Assembly (NCBI RefSeq): GCF_031846305.1
Contig: NZ_JAVRHY010000012.1
Span: 19,430-83,429, forward strand
DNA length: 64,000 nucleotides
Direction of reading: 5' to 3'
Origin: Spectribacter acetivorans
GTDB taxonomy: Bacteria > Pseudomonadota > Gammaproteobacteria > Nevskiales > Salinisphaeraceae
A program made the position numbers and the translations under genes. Below are positions 20,769 through 28,518 of this stretch, piece by piece. The stretch's first letter is position 1. The number at the start of each line of letters is the position of its first letter. The notes beneath the pieces were generated by a model. It had not been told where the DNA came from. It saw nothing but the letters and a program-made list of their open reading frames with translations, and searched no databases.

Positions 20769-21155
20769 ATGACCAAATCGGGACGCAAGCCGTTCTTTGC
20801 CTGGCTGGCCGTGTTCGCCCACCTGGTATCGCTGGCCTTCGTGCCCGTGGCCCAGGCGGACATGATCGGCACCGGCACCATGCTGGATGAAGCCGATCGC
20901 GCCGAGCGCGTGGCCGAAGTCCGCGACCTGCTGGGACAGGAGCGCGTTGCGGAGCAGATGGTCGAGCTGGGTGTTGATCCCGCCGCCGCTCAGGCCCGCG
21001 TGGCCAGCCTGACCGACGCTGAACTGGCCCAGATGCAGGGCAACTTGGAATCCCTGCCGGCCGGGGGCAGTGCCCTGGCGGTGCTGGGTGTGGTGTTCCT
21101 GGTGCTGCTGGTGCTTGAACTGGTGGGCGTGACCAACATCTTCAGCCGTATCTGA
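20769..21155 (+). CDS. PA2779 family protein
   Basis: A 128-residue exported protein: basic N-terminus, signal-like helix (FFAWLAVFAHLVSLAFVPVAQA), an acidic helical middle (ERVAEVRDLLGQERVAEQMVEL, then AQARVASLTDAEL), and a C-terminal membrane helix (LAVLGVVFLVLLVLELVGV). This layout and its position directly before a PA2778-type peptidase match the PA2779 family of gammaproteobacteria. Function is not known; the pair may act together in the envelope. Confidence 0.8.
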   Translation: MTKSGRKPFFAWLAVFAHLVSLAFVPVAQADMIGTGTMLDEADRAERVAEVRDLLGQERVAEQMVELGVDPAAAQARVASLTDAELAQMQGNLESLPAGGSALAVLGVVFLVLLVLELVGVTNIFSRI

Positions 21156-21160
21156 CCGCG

Positions 21161-22147
21161 TTGCCTGACGCATTGTCCGTGGCCCGGTCGGGCCGCGGGC
21201 GGTTTATTCTTCTGCTGGCCGTGCTCGGCCTGATTGGCTGCGCCGCGCGCGGCCCGGTGCTGGTCGACCGGGTGGGGGCGGATGCCGCACCGGTCCTGCT
21301 GTCCGACACCCCCTTCTTTGCCCAGGAACGCTACCAGTGCGGCCCGGCCGCGCTGGCGATGATGCTGCAGACCAGCGGCGTCGAAAGCACGCCGGCCGAG
21401 CTGGTCGACGAGGTCTGGATACCGGAACTCGAAGGCAGCCTGCAGGCGGAGATGGCCGCCACCGCCAGACGCCAGGGCCGCATGCCCCACATCACCCCGC
21501 CGGACCTGGATAGCCTGCTGGCCGAACTCCGCGATGGCCGCCCGGTGCTGGTGCTGGAAAATCTCGGCTGGAATATCTATCCGATCTGGCATTACGCCGT
21601 GGTGATCGGCTTCGACCCGGCGGACGACGTGATGGTGCTGCATACCGGCACCGACCGGGCGAAACGCGTGGCGACCGCCGATTTCCTGGATGACTGGGGC
21701 AAGGCCGAGCGTTGGGCGATGGTGCTGCTCGAGCCCGGCAAGCTGCCCGCCGGCGACGATCCGGCCCGTTTCCTGCGGTCGGCGGTAGCACTGGAGCAAT
21801 CCGATCACGGCGACATGGCCCGTCGCGCCTATGAAGCCGCCACCCGACGCTGGCCCGATCAGCCCGCGGCCTGGCTGGGGCTGGGCAATGCGTCCTATCA
21901 GCTGGGGGATCTGTCCGGCGCGGCACAGGCTTATCGCATGATGCTCAAGCGCTTCCCCGACGCCGCGCCCGCCCACAACAACCTGGCGGAAGTGCTGGCG
22001 GCGAGCGGCTGTCGTGAACAGGCGCTTGTGCACGCCGAACAGGCAGTGCAAGCCAGCGATGGCAACATGCAGAAGGTTGCACGAAAGACCCGAGCAGCAA
22101 TCCGTGACATGACCATTGACCGCAACGGCACCTGTCCCGCGCCCTGA
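21161..22147 (+). CDS. PA2778 family C39-like cysteine peptidase with TPR repeats, lipoprotein
   Basis: About 328 residues from TTG 21161 (GTG 21179 is also possible). A signal peptide with lipobox LIGC leads to a papain-like C39 domain: the catalytic Cys in QERYQCGPAALAMML, the His in IWHYAVVIGF and the Asp soon after. C-terminal residues (about 215-300) form TPR repeats (MARRAYEAATRRWPDQPAAW; APAHNNLAEVLAASG). It starts 5 bases after the PA2779-like stop. The substrate is unknown. Confidence 0.82.
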   Translation: MPDALSVARSGRGRFILLLAVLGLIGCAARGPVLVDRVGADAAPVLLSDTPFFAQERYQCGPAALAMMLQTSGVESTPAELVDEVWIPELEGSLQAEMAATARRQGRMPHITPPDLDSLLAELRDGRPVLVLENLGWNIYPIWHYAVVIGFDPADDVMVLHTGTDRAKRVATADFLDDWGKAERWAMVLLEPGKLPAGDDPARFLRSAVALEQSDHGDMARRAYEAATRRWPDQPAAWLGLGNASYQLGDLSGAAQAYRMMLKRFPDAAPAHNNLAEVLAASGCREQALVHAEQAVQASDGNMQKVARKTRAAIRDMTIDRNGTCPAP

Positions 22148-22188
22148 TACGGGAGAAAGAGGTTCGCCAGGCTCGGGAGCAGGCCCCA

Positions 22189-22197
22189 TGCTAGAAT
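22189..22197 (+). promoter_or_regulatory. Extended -10 promoter (TGC TAGAAT) of gpmA
   Basis: TGC followed by TAGAAT (22192-22197) makes an extended -10 element 42 bases before the gpmA ATG. Extended -10 sites need little -35 sequence, and none is obvious. Confidence 0.5.
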
Positions 22198-22239
22198 CCG
22201 CGCCCGTTTCGCTGTCGTGATCACGGGGTTTGCCCTCCT

Positions 22240-22995
22240 ATGTCGAGCACACTCGTCCTGTTGCGCCACGGCCAGAGCCAGTGGAATCTCGAAAATCGCT
22301 TCACCGGCTGGGTGGATGTGCCGCTGACAGAGCAGGGCGAGGCGGAGGCCCGCGAGGCCGGCCGGCTGCTGGCGGCCGAGGGTCTGCGATTCGACGAGGC
22401 GCACACCTCGATGCTCAGCCGCGCCATCCGCACGCTCTGGCTGGCGCTGGGCGACATGGATCAGCCCTGGGTGCCGGTGACCCGCCACTGGCGCCTGAAC
22501 GAGCGGCACTACGGGGCGCTGACCGGGCTCGACAAGGCCGAGACGGCGGCAAGGCACGGCGAGGACCAGGTCCACGTCTGGCGGCGCAGCTATGACATCC
22601 CGCCGCCGCCGATCGAGCCGGACCGCGATGACGATCCCTGCCGCGATCCGCGTTACGACTTCCTCGACGATCGGGTGCTGCCGGCCACCGAATCCCTGAA
22701 GCTCACGCTCAAACGCGTGCTGCCCTACTGGCACGACGCCCTGGCGCCGGCCCTCAAGCAGGGTCGCACGTTGCTGGTGGCGGCCCACGGCAACAGTCTG
22801 CGGGCGCTGGTGAAGTACCTCGATGATGTGCCCGACGACGAGATCACTCAACTGAACATTCCCACCGGCGTACCGCTGCGCTACCGCCTGGACGACCGCC
22901 TGCGGGTGATCGAGTCGGGTTATCTCGGCGATGCCGACAAGGCGGCCGCGGCCGCCGCGGCGGTGGCCAATCAGGCCGGCGGGGGCAAGGGATGA
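22240..22995 (+). CDS. gpmA: 2,3-bisphosphoglycerate-dependent phosphoglycerate mutase
   Basis: Interconverts 2- and 3-phosphoglycerate in glycolysis. The 251-residue protein opens with LVLLRHGQSQWNLENRFTGW, holding the phosphorylated His and substrate residues; SRAIRT and LNERHYGALTGLDKAETA follow, and the second catalytic His is in VAAHGNSLRALVKYL. Length and motifs match dPGM. The C-terminus is alanine-rich (KAAAAAAAVANQAGGG). Confidence 0.95.
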   Translation: MSSTLVLLRHGQSQWNLENRFTGWVDVPLTEQGEAEAREAGRLLAAEGLRFDEAHTSMLSRAIRTLWLALGDMDQPWVPVTRHWRLNERHYGALTGLDKAETAARHGEDQVHVWRRSYDIPPPPIEPDRDDDPCRDPRYDFLDDRVLPATESLKLTLKRVLPYWHDALAPALKQGRTLLVAAHGNSLRALVKYLDDVPDDEITQLNIPTGVPLRYRLDDRLRVIESGYLGDADKAAAAAAAVANQAGGGKG

Positions 22996-23032
22996 TCCAC
23001 CCGCACCGCATGCCTTGCCAGTGGGTCGCGTC

Positions 23033-23896
23033 GTGATCCGCAGCATGACCGGCTTCGCCCGGGTCGAGCGGTCTGGCGACTGGGGTCAGTTGGCCTGGGA
23101 ACTGCGGTCGGTTAATCACCGTTATCTGGACGTCACGCTGCGTTTGCCCGAGGAGGTTCGCGCGCTGGAATCGGCGTTCCGGCAGAAGGTCAGCGATCGC
23201 CTGGGCCGCGGCAAGGTGGAATGTCAGCTGCGCCTGCGCCTGGAAACCGCCAGCGGCGGTCTGGAGATCGACGCCGAGCGGCTGGCGGCGCTGGCGGATG
23301 GCGCCCGGCAGGCGGCGTCGGCGCTCGACAATGCCGGGCCGGTCGACCCGTTGCGGGCCCTGGCCTGGCCGGGCGTGCTGCGGGAGATGGCGCCGGATAC
23401 CGACACGCTGCAGGCCGCGGCCGGTGAGGCGCTGGACGCCGCGGTGGCGGCCCTGCAGGAAAGCCGTGCCGACGAGGGTGCGCGGCTGGATGCCATGCTG
23501 CGCGAGCGCGCCGCCGGGGTCAGTGATCTGGTGGCCACCGTGCGGCAACGATTGCCGGAAGTCCGCGATGCCTGGCTGGGTCGGCTGCGGGCGCGCCTGG
23601 ATGAACTGGCCGACGAAGCCGACCCCGGCCGCATGGAGCAGGAGCTGGCGATCGTGGCCCAGCGGATGGACGTGGACGAGGAAATGTCGCGTCTGCTCAG
23701 TCACGTCGAGGCCTTTGAGGAGGCCCTGGCGCGTGACGAACCGGTCGGTCGGCGGCTGGATTTCCTGATGCAGGAGTTCAATCGCGAGGCCAATACGCTG
23801 TCATCGAAGTCGCAGGACGCGGAAATCACCCGCTGTGCGGTGGAAATGAAGGTGCTCATCGAACAGATGCGCGAACAGGTCCAGAACATCGAATAA
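23033..23896 (+). CDS. yicC: YicC family endoribonuclease
   Basis: The 287-residue YicC protein, the same length as in E. coli, where YicC has been described as an endoribonuclease. GTG at 23033 gives VIRSMTGFARVERSGDWG, matching the family MIRSMT start. The DUF1732 tail is clear: AIVAQRMDVDEEMSRLLSHV and REANTLSSKSQDAEITR. The stop is directly followed by the gmk ATG. Confidence 0.93.
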   Translation: MIRSMTGFARVERSGDWGQLAWELRSVNHRYLDVTLRLPEEVRALESAFRQKVSDRLGRGKVECQLRLRLETASGGLEIDAERLAALADGARQAASALDNAGPVDPLRALAWPGVLREMAPDTDTLQAAAGEALDAAVAALQESRADEGARLDAMLRERAAGVSDLVATVRQRLPEVRDAWLGRLRARLDELADEADPGRMEQELAIVAQRMDVDEEMSRLLSHVEAFEEALARDEPVGRRLDFLMQEFNREANTLSSKSQDAEITRCAVEMKVLIEQMREQVQNIE

Positions 23897-24505
23897 ATGA
23901 CCGATTCCGCCGACACATCCCGGGGCCGGCTGTTCGTCATCTCGGCCCCCTCCGGCGCGGGCAAGACCAGCCTGACCCATGCCGTGATCGAGCGCCTGGC
24001 CGGGCATGGCCGCGAGGTCTGTTTTTCCGTGTCCTACACCACCCGGGCCCCGCGGGCCGGGGAAACGGATGGGGTTGATTACCATTTCGTGGACGAAGCC
24101 CGCTTCGTCGCCATGATCGAGTCCGGCGCGTTCCTCGAACATGCCCGGGTGTTCGACCGGCGCTACGGCACCGGCCGGGCCGAAACCGAGCGTCGTCTGG
24201 ATGCGGGCCTTGACGTGGTGCTGGATATCGACTGGCAGGGCGCGCGGCAGGTGCGGGCAGCCAGCCCGGATGTCACCACCATCTTCATCAAGCCGCCGTC
24301 GCGTGACGAGCTGGAACGGCGGCTGCGCAACCGGGCGCTGGACGACGAAGCCACGATCGCCCGCCGCATGGCCGAGGCCGACGAGGAGCTGGCCCACGCT
24401 CATGAATACGATCACCACGTGACCAACGATGATTTCGCCGCCGCGGTGGAGGAACTCACCGGCGTTTTCCTTTCGGTGCTGGCATCACGCGGCGGTATTG
24501 CTTAA
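23897..24505 (+). CDS. gmk: Guanylate kinase
   Basis: Phosphorylates GMP to GDP. The 202-residue protein has the P-loop SAPSGAGKTSL, the GMP-binding SVSYTTRAPRAGE and DYHFV, and the LDIDWQGARQVR segment. It abuts yicC with no spacer and precedes rpoZ by 34 bases, the common gammaproteobacterial order linking nucleotide pools, transcription and the stringent response. Confidence 0.97.
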   Translation: MTDSADTSRGRLFVISAPSGAGKTSLTHAVIERLAGHGREVCFSVSYTTRAPRAGETDGVDYHFVDEARFVAMIESGAFLEHARVFDRRYGTGRAETERRLDAGLDVVLDIDWQGARQVRAASPDVTTIFIKPPSRDELERRLRNRALDDEATIARRMAEADEELAHAHEYDHHVTNDDFAAAVEELTGVFLSVLASRGGIA

Positions 24506-24539
24506 ACTGGCGGGCTAATCAAACGAGTATCGAATATCC

Positions 24540-24866
24540 ATGGCGCGAGTCACTGTAGAAGATTGCATGGCCCGGCTGGGCAACCAGTTCGACCTGACGC
24601 TGGTGGCCTCCAAGCGCGCGCGACAGCTGGCGCGCGGGGCGAACGCCCAGGTCGGCTGGGAAGACGACAAGAGCACCGTCGTGGCGCTGCGTGAAATCGC
24701 CGAGGGTCTGGTCGACCGGAGCATTCTGGAAGAGGCTGACCTGCCGCCGGTGCCCACCAGCCAGGACGGTCCGCCGGCCCCGCCCGCCGAAGAACTGGCG
24801 GAAGAGGACGAGGATCTCAAACCCGCCGCCAAGGTCAAGCCGGCCGAGGACGACGGCGAGGTCTGA
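24540..24866 (+). CDS. rpoZ: RNA polymerase omega subunit
   Basis: The small subunit that helps beta' fold and, in Proteobacteria, forms part of a ppGpp site. The start MARVTVEDCMARLGNQFDL and the VVALREIAEGL helix are the signature. At 108 residues it is a little longer than E. coli omega (91) because of an acidic, proline-rich tail (EELAEEDEDLKPAAKVKPAE). A terminator follows. Confidence 0.96.
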   Translation: MARVTVEDCMARLGNQFDLTLVASKRARQLARGANAQVGWEDDKSTVVALREIAEGLVDRSILEEADLPPVPTSQDGPPAPPAEELAEEDEDLKPAAKVKPAEDDGEV

Positions 24867-24902
24867 AGCTCGGCGGCGTCTGCCGCACATGCAGGAATAA
24901 TC

Positions 24903-24934
24903 AACGCCGTGCTCATGCACGGCGTTTTCGTTTT
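24903..24934 (+). terminator. Rho-independent terminator after rpoZ
   Basis: A perfect 10-bp stem, AACGCCGTGC (24903-24912) with GCACGGCGTT (24917-24926), 4-base loop, then TTCGTTTT. It separates yicC-gmk-rpoZ from spoT, so spoT probably has its own promoter. Confidence 0.88.
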
Positions 24935-25027
24935 CGCGCCCCGCCCGGCCGGCTGCTGACACGTCGGGCGGTTTGGCAGTAGTCTGGTGGCTTCGGGCAG
25001 GGACAGCCCCGGCGGGCCAATCGGACC

Positions 25028-27199
25028 ATGGTGATATCGACCGGCATTCATCGCATCAGCACGGCGCTGCACACGTCGCGTGTGTCGCGTGAATACGGCA
25101 TTGATACGCTGATCGAGCTGCTGCGCACCTACATGACGCCGGAACAGATCGGCATGGTGCGCCGGGCTCATGCCTACGGCGAACAGCAGCACCGGGGCCA
25201 GTTCCGCAAGTCCGGCGAGCCCTACATCTATCACCCGCTGGCGGTCGCGCGAATCCTGGCCGAGATGCGCATGGACGCGACCACGCTGTCCGCGGCGCTG
25301 CTGCACGACGTGATCGAGGACACCGATACCGCCCGCGAGCAGATCGCCCGCTCGTTCGGCGAGGAAGTGGCGCTGCTGGTGGACGGCGTGAGCAAGCTGG
25401 ACAAGGCTCAGTTCCGTTCCCGCGCCGAGGCCCAGGCGGAAAACTTCCGCAAACTGATTCTGGCGATGACCCGCGACCTGCGGGTAATCCTGGTCAAGCT
25501 GGCCGACCGGCTCCACAACATGCGCACGCTAGGCTCGATGACGCCGGTGCAGCGTCGGCGCGTGGCGCGCGAGACGCTGGATATCTACGCCCCCATCGCC
25601 CGCCGGCTGGGCATCAATTCGCTGCGCCAGGAACTCGAGGAGCTGGGGTTCGAAGCCCTGCACCCGAAACGCTACGAAGTGCTCAAACGGGCCTCGGCGT
25701 CGATCGTGGGCGATCGCAAGAGCCTGGTGCGGGAAATCGAGGAAACCCTGGCCAGCGCGCTGGCCCGCGAGGGCATCGAGGCCAACGTCATCGGGCGGCG
25801 CAAGAACCTGTACAGCATCTACCGAAAGATGCGCGAAAAGCACCGGCGCTTTCTCGATGTGGTCGATCTCTACGGGTTTCGCGTGATTGTCGACGAGGTC
25901 GACGCCTGCTACCGCTCGCTGGGCATCGTGCATCACTGCTACCGGCCGATCACCGAGCAGTTCAACGACTTCATCGCCAATCCCAAGGTCAACGGCTATC
26001 AGTCGCTGCACACCACGCTCATGGCCCGCGGCGGGGTCAAGTTCGAGGTGCAGATTCGCACCCGCGAGATGCACCACATCGCGGAAAGCGGTATCGCTGC
26101 GCACTGGCAGTACAAGCTGGGCAAGGACGGCCCGGCCCGCATGACCGCCATGGATGCCGAGGCCAGCGAATGGCTGGGTACGCTGCTGGAATATCACGCC
26201 GGTGATCCGGATTCCTCGCTGTTTCTGGACAATCTGCGGGTCGACCTGGTCCCGGACGAGGTCTATGTCTTTACCCCCAAGGGCGAGATTATCCGGCTGC
26301 CCAAGGGCGGCACCTGCGTGGATTTCGCCTACGCCGTGCACACGGAGCTGGGCGACCATTGCGTGGCGGCGCGGGTGGACGGTCAACTGGCGCCGCTCAA
26401 CAGTCAGCTGGAATCCGGGCAGGTGGTGCACGTGATCACCGCCAAGCACGCGCGGCCCAACGCCGCGTGGCTGCACTTCCTGCGGACCGCCAAGGCCCGC
26501 AGCGGGGTGCGTAACCACCTCAAGAACCAGCGCGAGGACAAGGCCGCGCGGCTGGGCCAGCGGTTGCTGGACAAGGCGCTGCGAGAACTGGGCCTGTCGC
26601 TGCGCCGTCTCGGTCGGGAGGACCGCGAGCACGGTCTGGCCGAGATGGAGGAACCTGACATGGAGTCGCTGTACGCCAGCATCGGGCTGGGCGAACGGCT
26701 GGCGCCGCTGGTGGCGCGCCATTTCCTGCCGCCCAGCGCGGCCCAGCGCGAGCGCCGCCGCAGCGAGCCGCTGGCAGTGGAGGGCACGGAAGGACTGGTG
26801 GTGGAGTTCGGCAAGTGCTGCCACCCGGTGCCCGGGGACGCGATCCACGGGCTGGTCAGCGTCGGCCGCGGTCTGGTGGTCCACCGCTTCGGCTGCAAGT
26901 TCAGCGCCAAGAAGGTCCGCCCGTCCGACCGGGTGGAACTCACCTGGTCGGGGTCGGTGACCGGCGAGTACCCGGTGGAACTGCGCATCCAGGCGCGCAA
27001 TGAACGGGGCGTTCTGGCCAAGCTGACGTCCAAGCTGGCGGACGCCGGCTGCAACATCGAAAGCGTGCAGTCGCCGGAGCGCAGCGGTTCGATTTCGAGC
27101 ATCCGTTTCCTGGTCGCCGTGACCGACCGCGGCCAGCTGGCCCGCCTGATCCGCCGGCTGCGCCGCCTGTCGGTGGTCGAGCGCGTCGCCCGCGCGTGA
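25028..27199 (+). CDS. spoT: Bifunctional (p)ppGpp synthetase/hydrolase
   Basis: Controls the stringent response alarmone. The 723-residue RelA/SpoT protein has an HD hydrolase domain with HDVIEDT (near residue 96) and KLADRLHNMRTL, a synthetase domain (RRKNLYSIYRKM; GYQSLHTT), a TGS domain (VYVFTPKGEIIRLPKGGT), a CC/zinc-finger region (GKCCHPVPGD) and a C-terminal ACT domain. Intact HD residues mark it as SpoT-like rather than RelA. Its TGA overlaps the next gene's GTG. Confidence 0.95.
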   Translation: MVISTGIHRISTALHTSRVSREYGIDTLIELLRTYMTPEQIGMVRRAHAYGEQQHRGQFRKSGEPYIYHPLAVARILAEMRMDATTLSAALLHDVIEDTDTAREQIARSFGEEVALLVDGVSKLDKAQFRSRAEAQAENFRKLILAMTRDLRVILVKLADRLHNMRTLGSMTPVQRRRVARETLDIYAPIARRLGINSLRQELEELGFEALHPKRYEVLKRASASIVGDRKSLVREIEETLASALAREGIEANVIGRRKNLYSIYRKMREKHRRFLDVVDLYGFRVIVDEVDACYRSLGIVHHCYRPITEQFNDFIANPKVNGYQSLHTTLMARGGVKFEVQIRTREMHHIAESGIAAHWQYKLGKDGPARMTAMDAEASEWLGTLLEYHAGDPDSSLFLDNLRVDLVPDEVYVFTPKGEIIRLPKGGTCVDFAYAVHTELGDHCVAARVDGQLAPLNSQLESGQVVHVITAKHARPNAAWLHFLRTAKARSGVRNHLKNQREDKAARLGQRLLDKALRELGLSLRRLGREDREHGLAEMEEPDMESLYASIGLGERLAPLVARHFLPPSAAQRERRRSEPLAVEGTEGLVVEFGKCCHPVPGDAIHGLVSVGRGLVVHRFGCKFSAKKVRPSDRVELTWSGSVTGEYPVELRIQARNERGVLAKLTSKLADAGCNIESVQSPERSGSISSIRFLVAVTDRGQLARLIRRLRRLSVVERVARA

Positions 27200-28134
27200 G
27201 GGCGTGGGCGACGGCCGCCGCGCTGGTGGCGATGATTCCCGTGACCGATGCCGCAGCCGCCGAGCCGGCCACCCTGGCCGGGCACGTGGAGTTCCTGGCG
27301 TCGCTGGATCCGCCGCGCAGTTTCGACCATCCGGACAGTCTGGACCGCGCGGCCGCCTACATCGCCGAGGAACTCGCGCAGGCCGGCTGGACCACGCGGG
27401 AACAGCCGTTCGAGGTGCGCGGCAACACCTATCGCAATATCGTCGCGCGGCGCGGACCGGCCGACGCACCCCGGGTTGTCGTGGGGGCGCATTACGACGT
27501 GCACGGTGATCTGCCCGGTGCCGACGACAACGCCAGCGGCGTGGCGATCCTGATCGAACTGGCCCGGGCGCTGCGCGGTTACGAGCCGGCGGTGGGGCTG
27601 GAGCTGGTGGCCTACACCCTGGAGGAGCAGCCCGCCTTTTCGCTGGACGCGATGGGCAGCGGCCACCATGCCGACGAATTGTCCGCCGCCGGCGTTGAGG
27701 TACGCGCCATGCTGGCGCTGGAAATGCTCGGCTATTTCCGGGATCTGCCCGGCACACAGCGTTTTCCGGTGCCGGGGCTGGGTTGGTGGTATCCCACCAC
27801 CGGCAATTTCGTGGGCCTGATCGGACGCTGGCAGGACCGGCCGCTGATGCAGCAGGTTCAGGCCGCGATGCGCACGGGCGGCGAAGTGCCGGTGCATTAT
27901 CTGGCCAGCCCGCTGGATTTCCCGGGGCTGGACAACTCCGATCACCGAAACTACTGGCCGCACGGCTGGCCGGCGGCGATGGTCACCGACACCGCCTATT
28001 ATCGGAATCCCAACTATCACACCCGCTTCGACATTCCGGGCACGCTCAACTACCAGCGCATGGCCGCGCTGGTGCCGGCCCTGGCCGCGGCGGTACGTTC
28101 ACTCACCCAGATAGAGGAATCATCGTCACCATGA
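27196..28134 (+). CDS. M28 family zinc aminopeptidase, exported
   Basis: A 312-residue protein with an N-terminal signal peptide (WATAAALVAMIPVTDAAAA) and an M28 peptidase fold. Metal and catalytic residues are visible: GAHYDVH (His and Asp), PGADDNASG (bridging Asp), TLEEQP (Glu pair), and a late His in YHTRFDIPGTLNY. The GTG start overlaps the spoT stop (GTGA), and its own stop overlaps the ridA ATG. It is an extra gene between spoT and ridA compared with common gammaproteobacterial order. Substrate unknown. Confidence 0.85.
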   Translation: MRAWATAAALVAMIPVTDAAAAEPATLAGHVEFLASLDPPRSFDHPDSLDRAAAYIAEELAQAGWTTREQPFEVRGNTYRNIVARRGPADAPRVVVGAHYDVHGDLPGADDNASGVAILIELARALRGYEPAVGLELVAYTLEEQPAFSLDAMGSGHHADELSAAGVEVRAMLALEMLGYFRDLPGTQRFPVPGLGWWYPTTGNFVGLIGRWQDRPLMQQVQAAMRTGGEVPVHYLASPLDFPGLDNSDHRNYWPHGWPAAMVTDTAYYRNPNYHTRFDIPGTLNYQRMAALVPALAAAVRSLTQIEESSSP

Positions 28135-28517
28135 CCCGCCACGTTATCCAGACCGACCGCGCGCCCCAGGCCATCGGCGCCTACTCCCAGGGCGTGCGCG
28201 CCGGCAACACGTTGTACGTGTCCGGCCAGATTCCGCTCGACCCCGATACCCAGGCGCTGGTCGAGGAGGACATGCCCGGGCAGATCCGCCGGGTGTTCGC
28301 CAACATCGCCGCGGTGGCCGAGGCCGGCGGGGCTACCCTGGCGGACGTGATCAAGCTCCATATCTATCTGGTGGATATGGGCGACTTCGGCGCCGTCAAC
28401 GAGGTGATGGCGGAAACCTTCGCCGAGCCTTTCCCGGCGCGGGCCGCAGTCGGGGTGGCGTCGCTGCCCAAGGGGGCCCGGGTGGAGGCCGACGCCATCC
28501 TGGTGGTGGCCGACTGA
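28131..28517 (+). CDS. ridA: RidA family reactive intermediate deaminase
   Basis: A 128-residue trimeric enzyme that hydrolyses reactive enamine/imine intermediates, for example 2-aminoacrylate. Visible are PQAIGAYSQGVRAG, YVSGQIPLDP, the conserved KLHIYLVDMGDF segment, the substrate-binding Arg in PARAAVGVASLPKGA, and an acidic VEADAI near the end. It is coupled by ATGA to the M28 gene and lies one base before recG. Confidence 0.95.
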   Translation: MTRHVIQTDRAPQAIGAYSQGVRAGNTLYVSGQIPLDPDTQALVEEDMPGQIRRVFANIAAVAEAGGATLADVIKLHIYLVDMGDFGAVNEVMAETFAEPFPARAAVGVASLPKGARVEADAILVVAD

Positions 28518-28518
28518 C

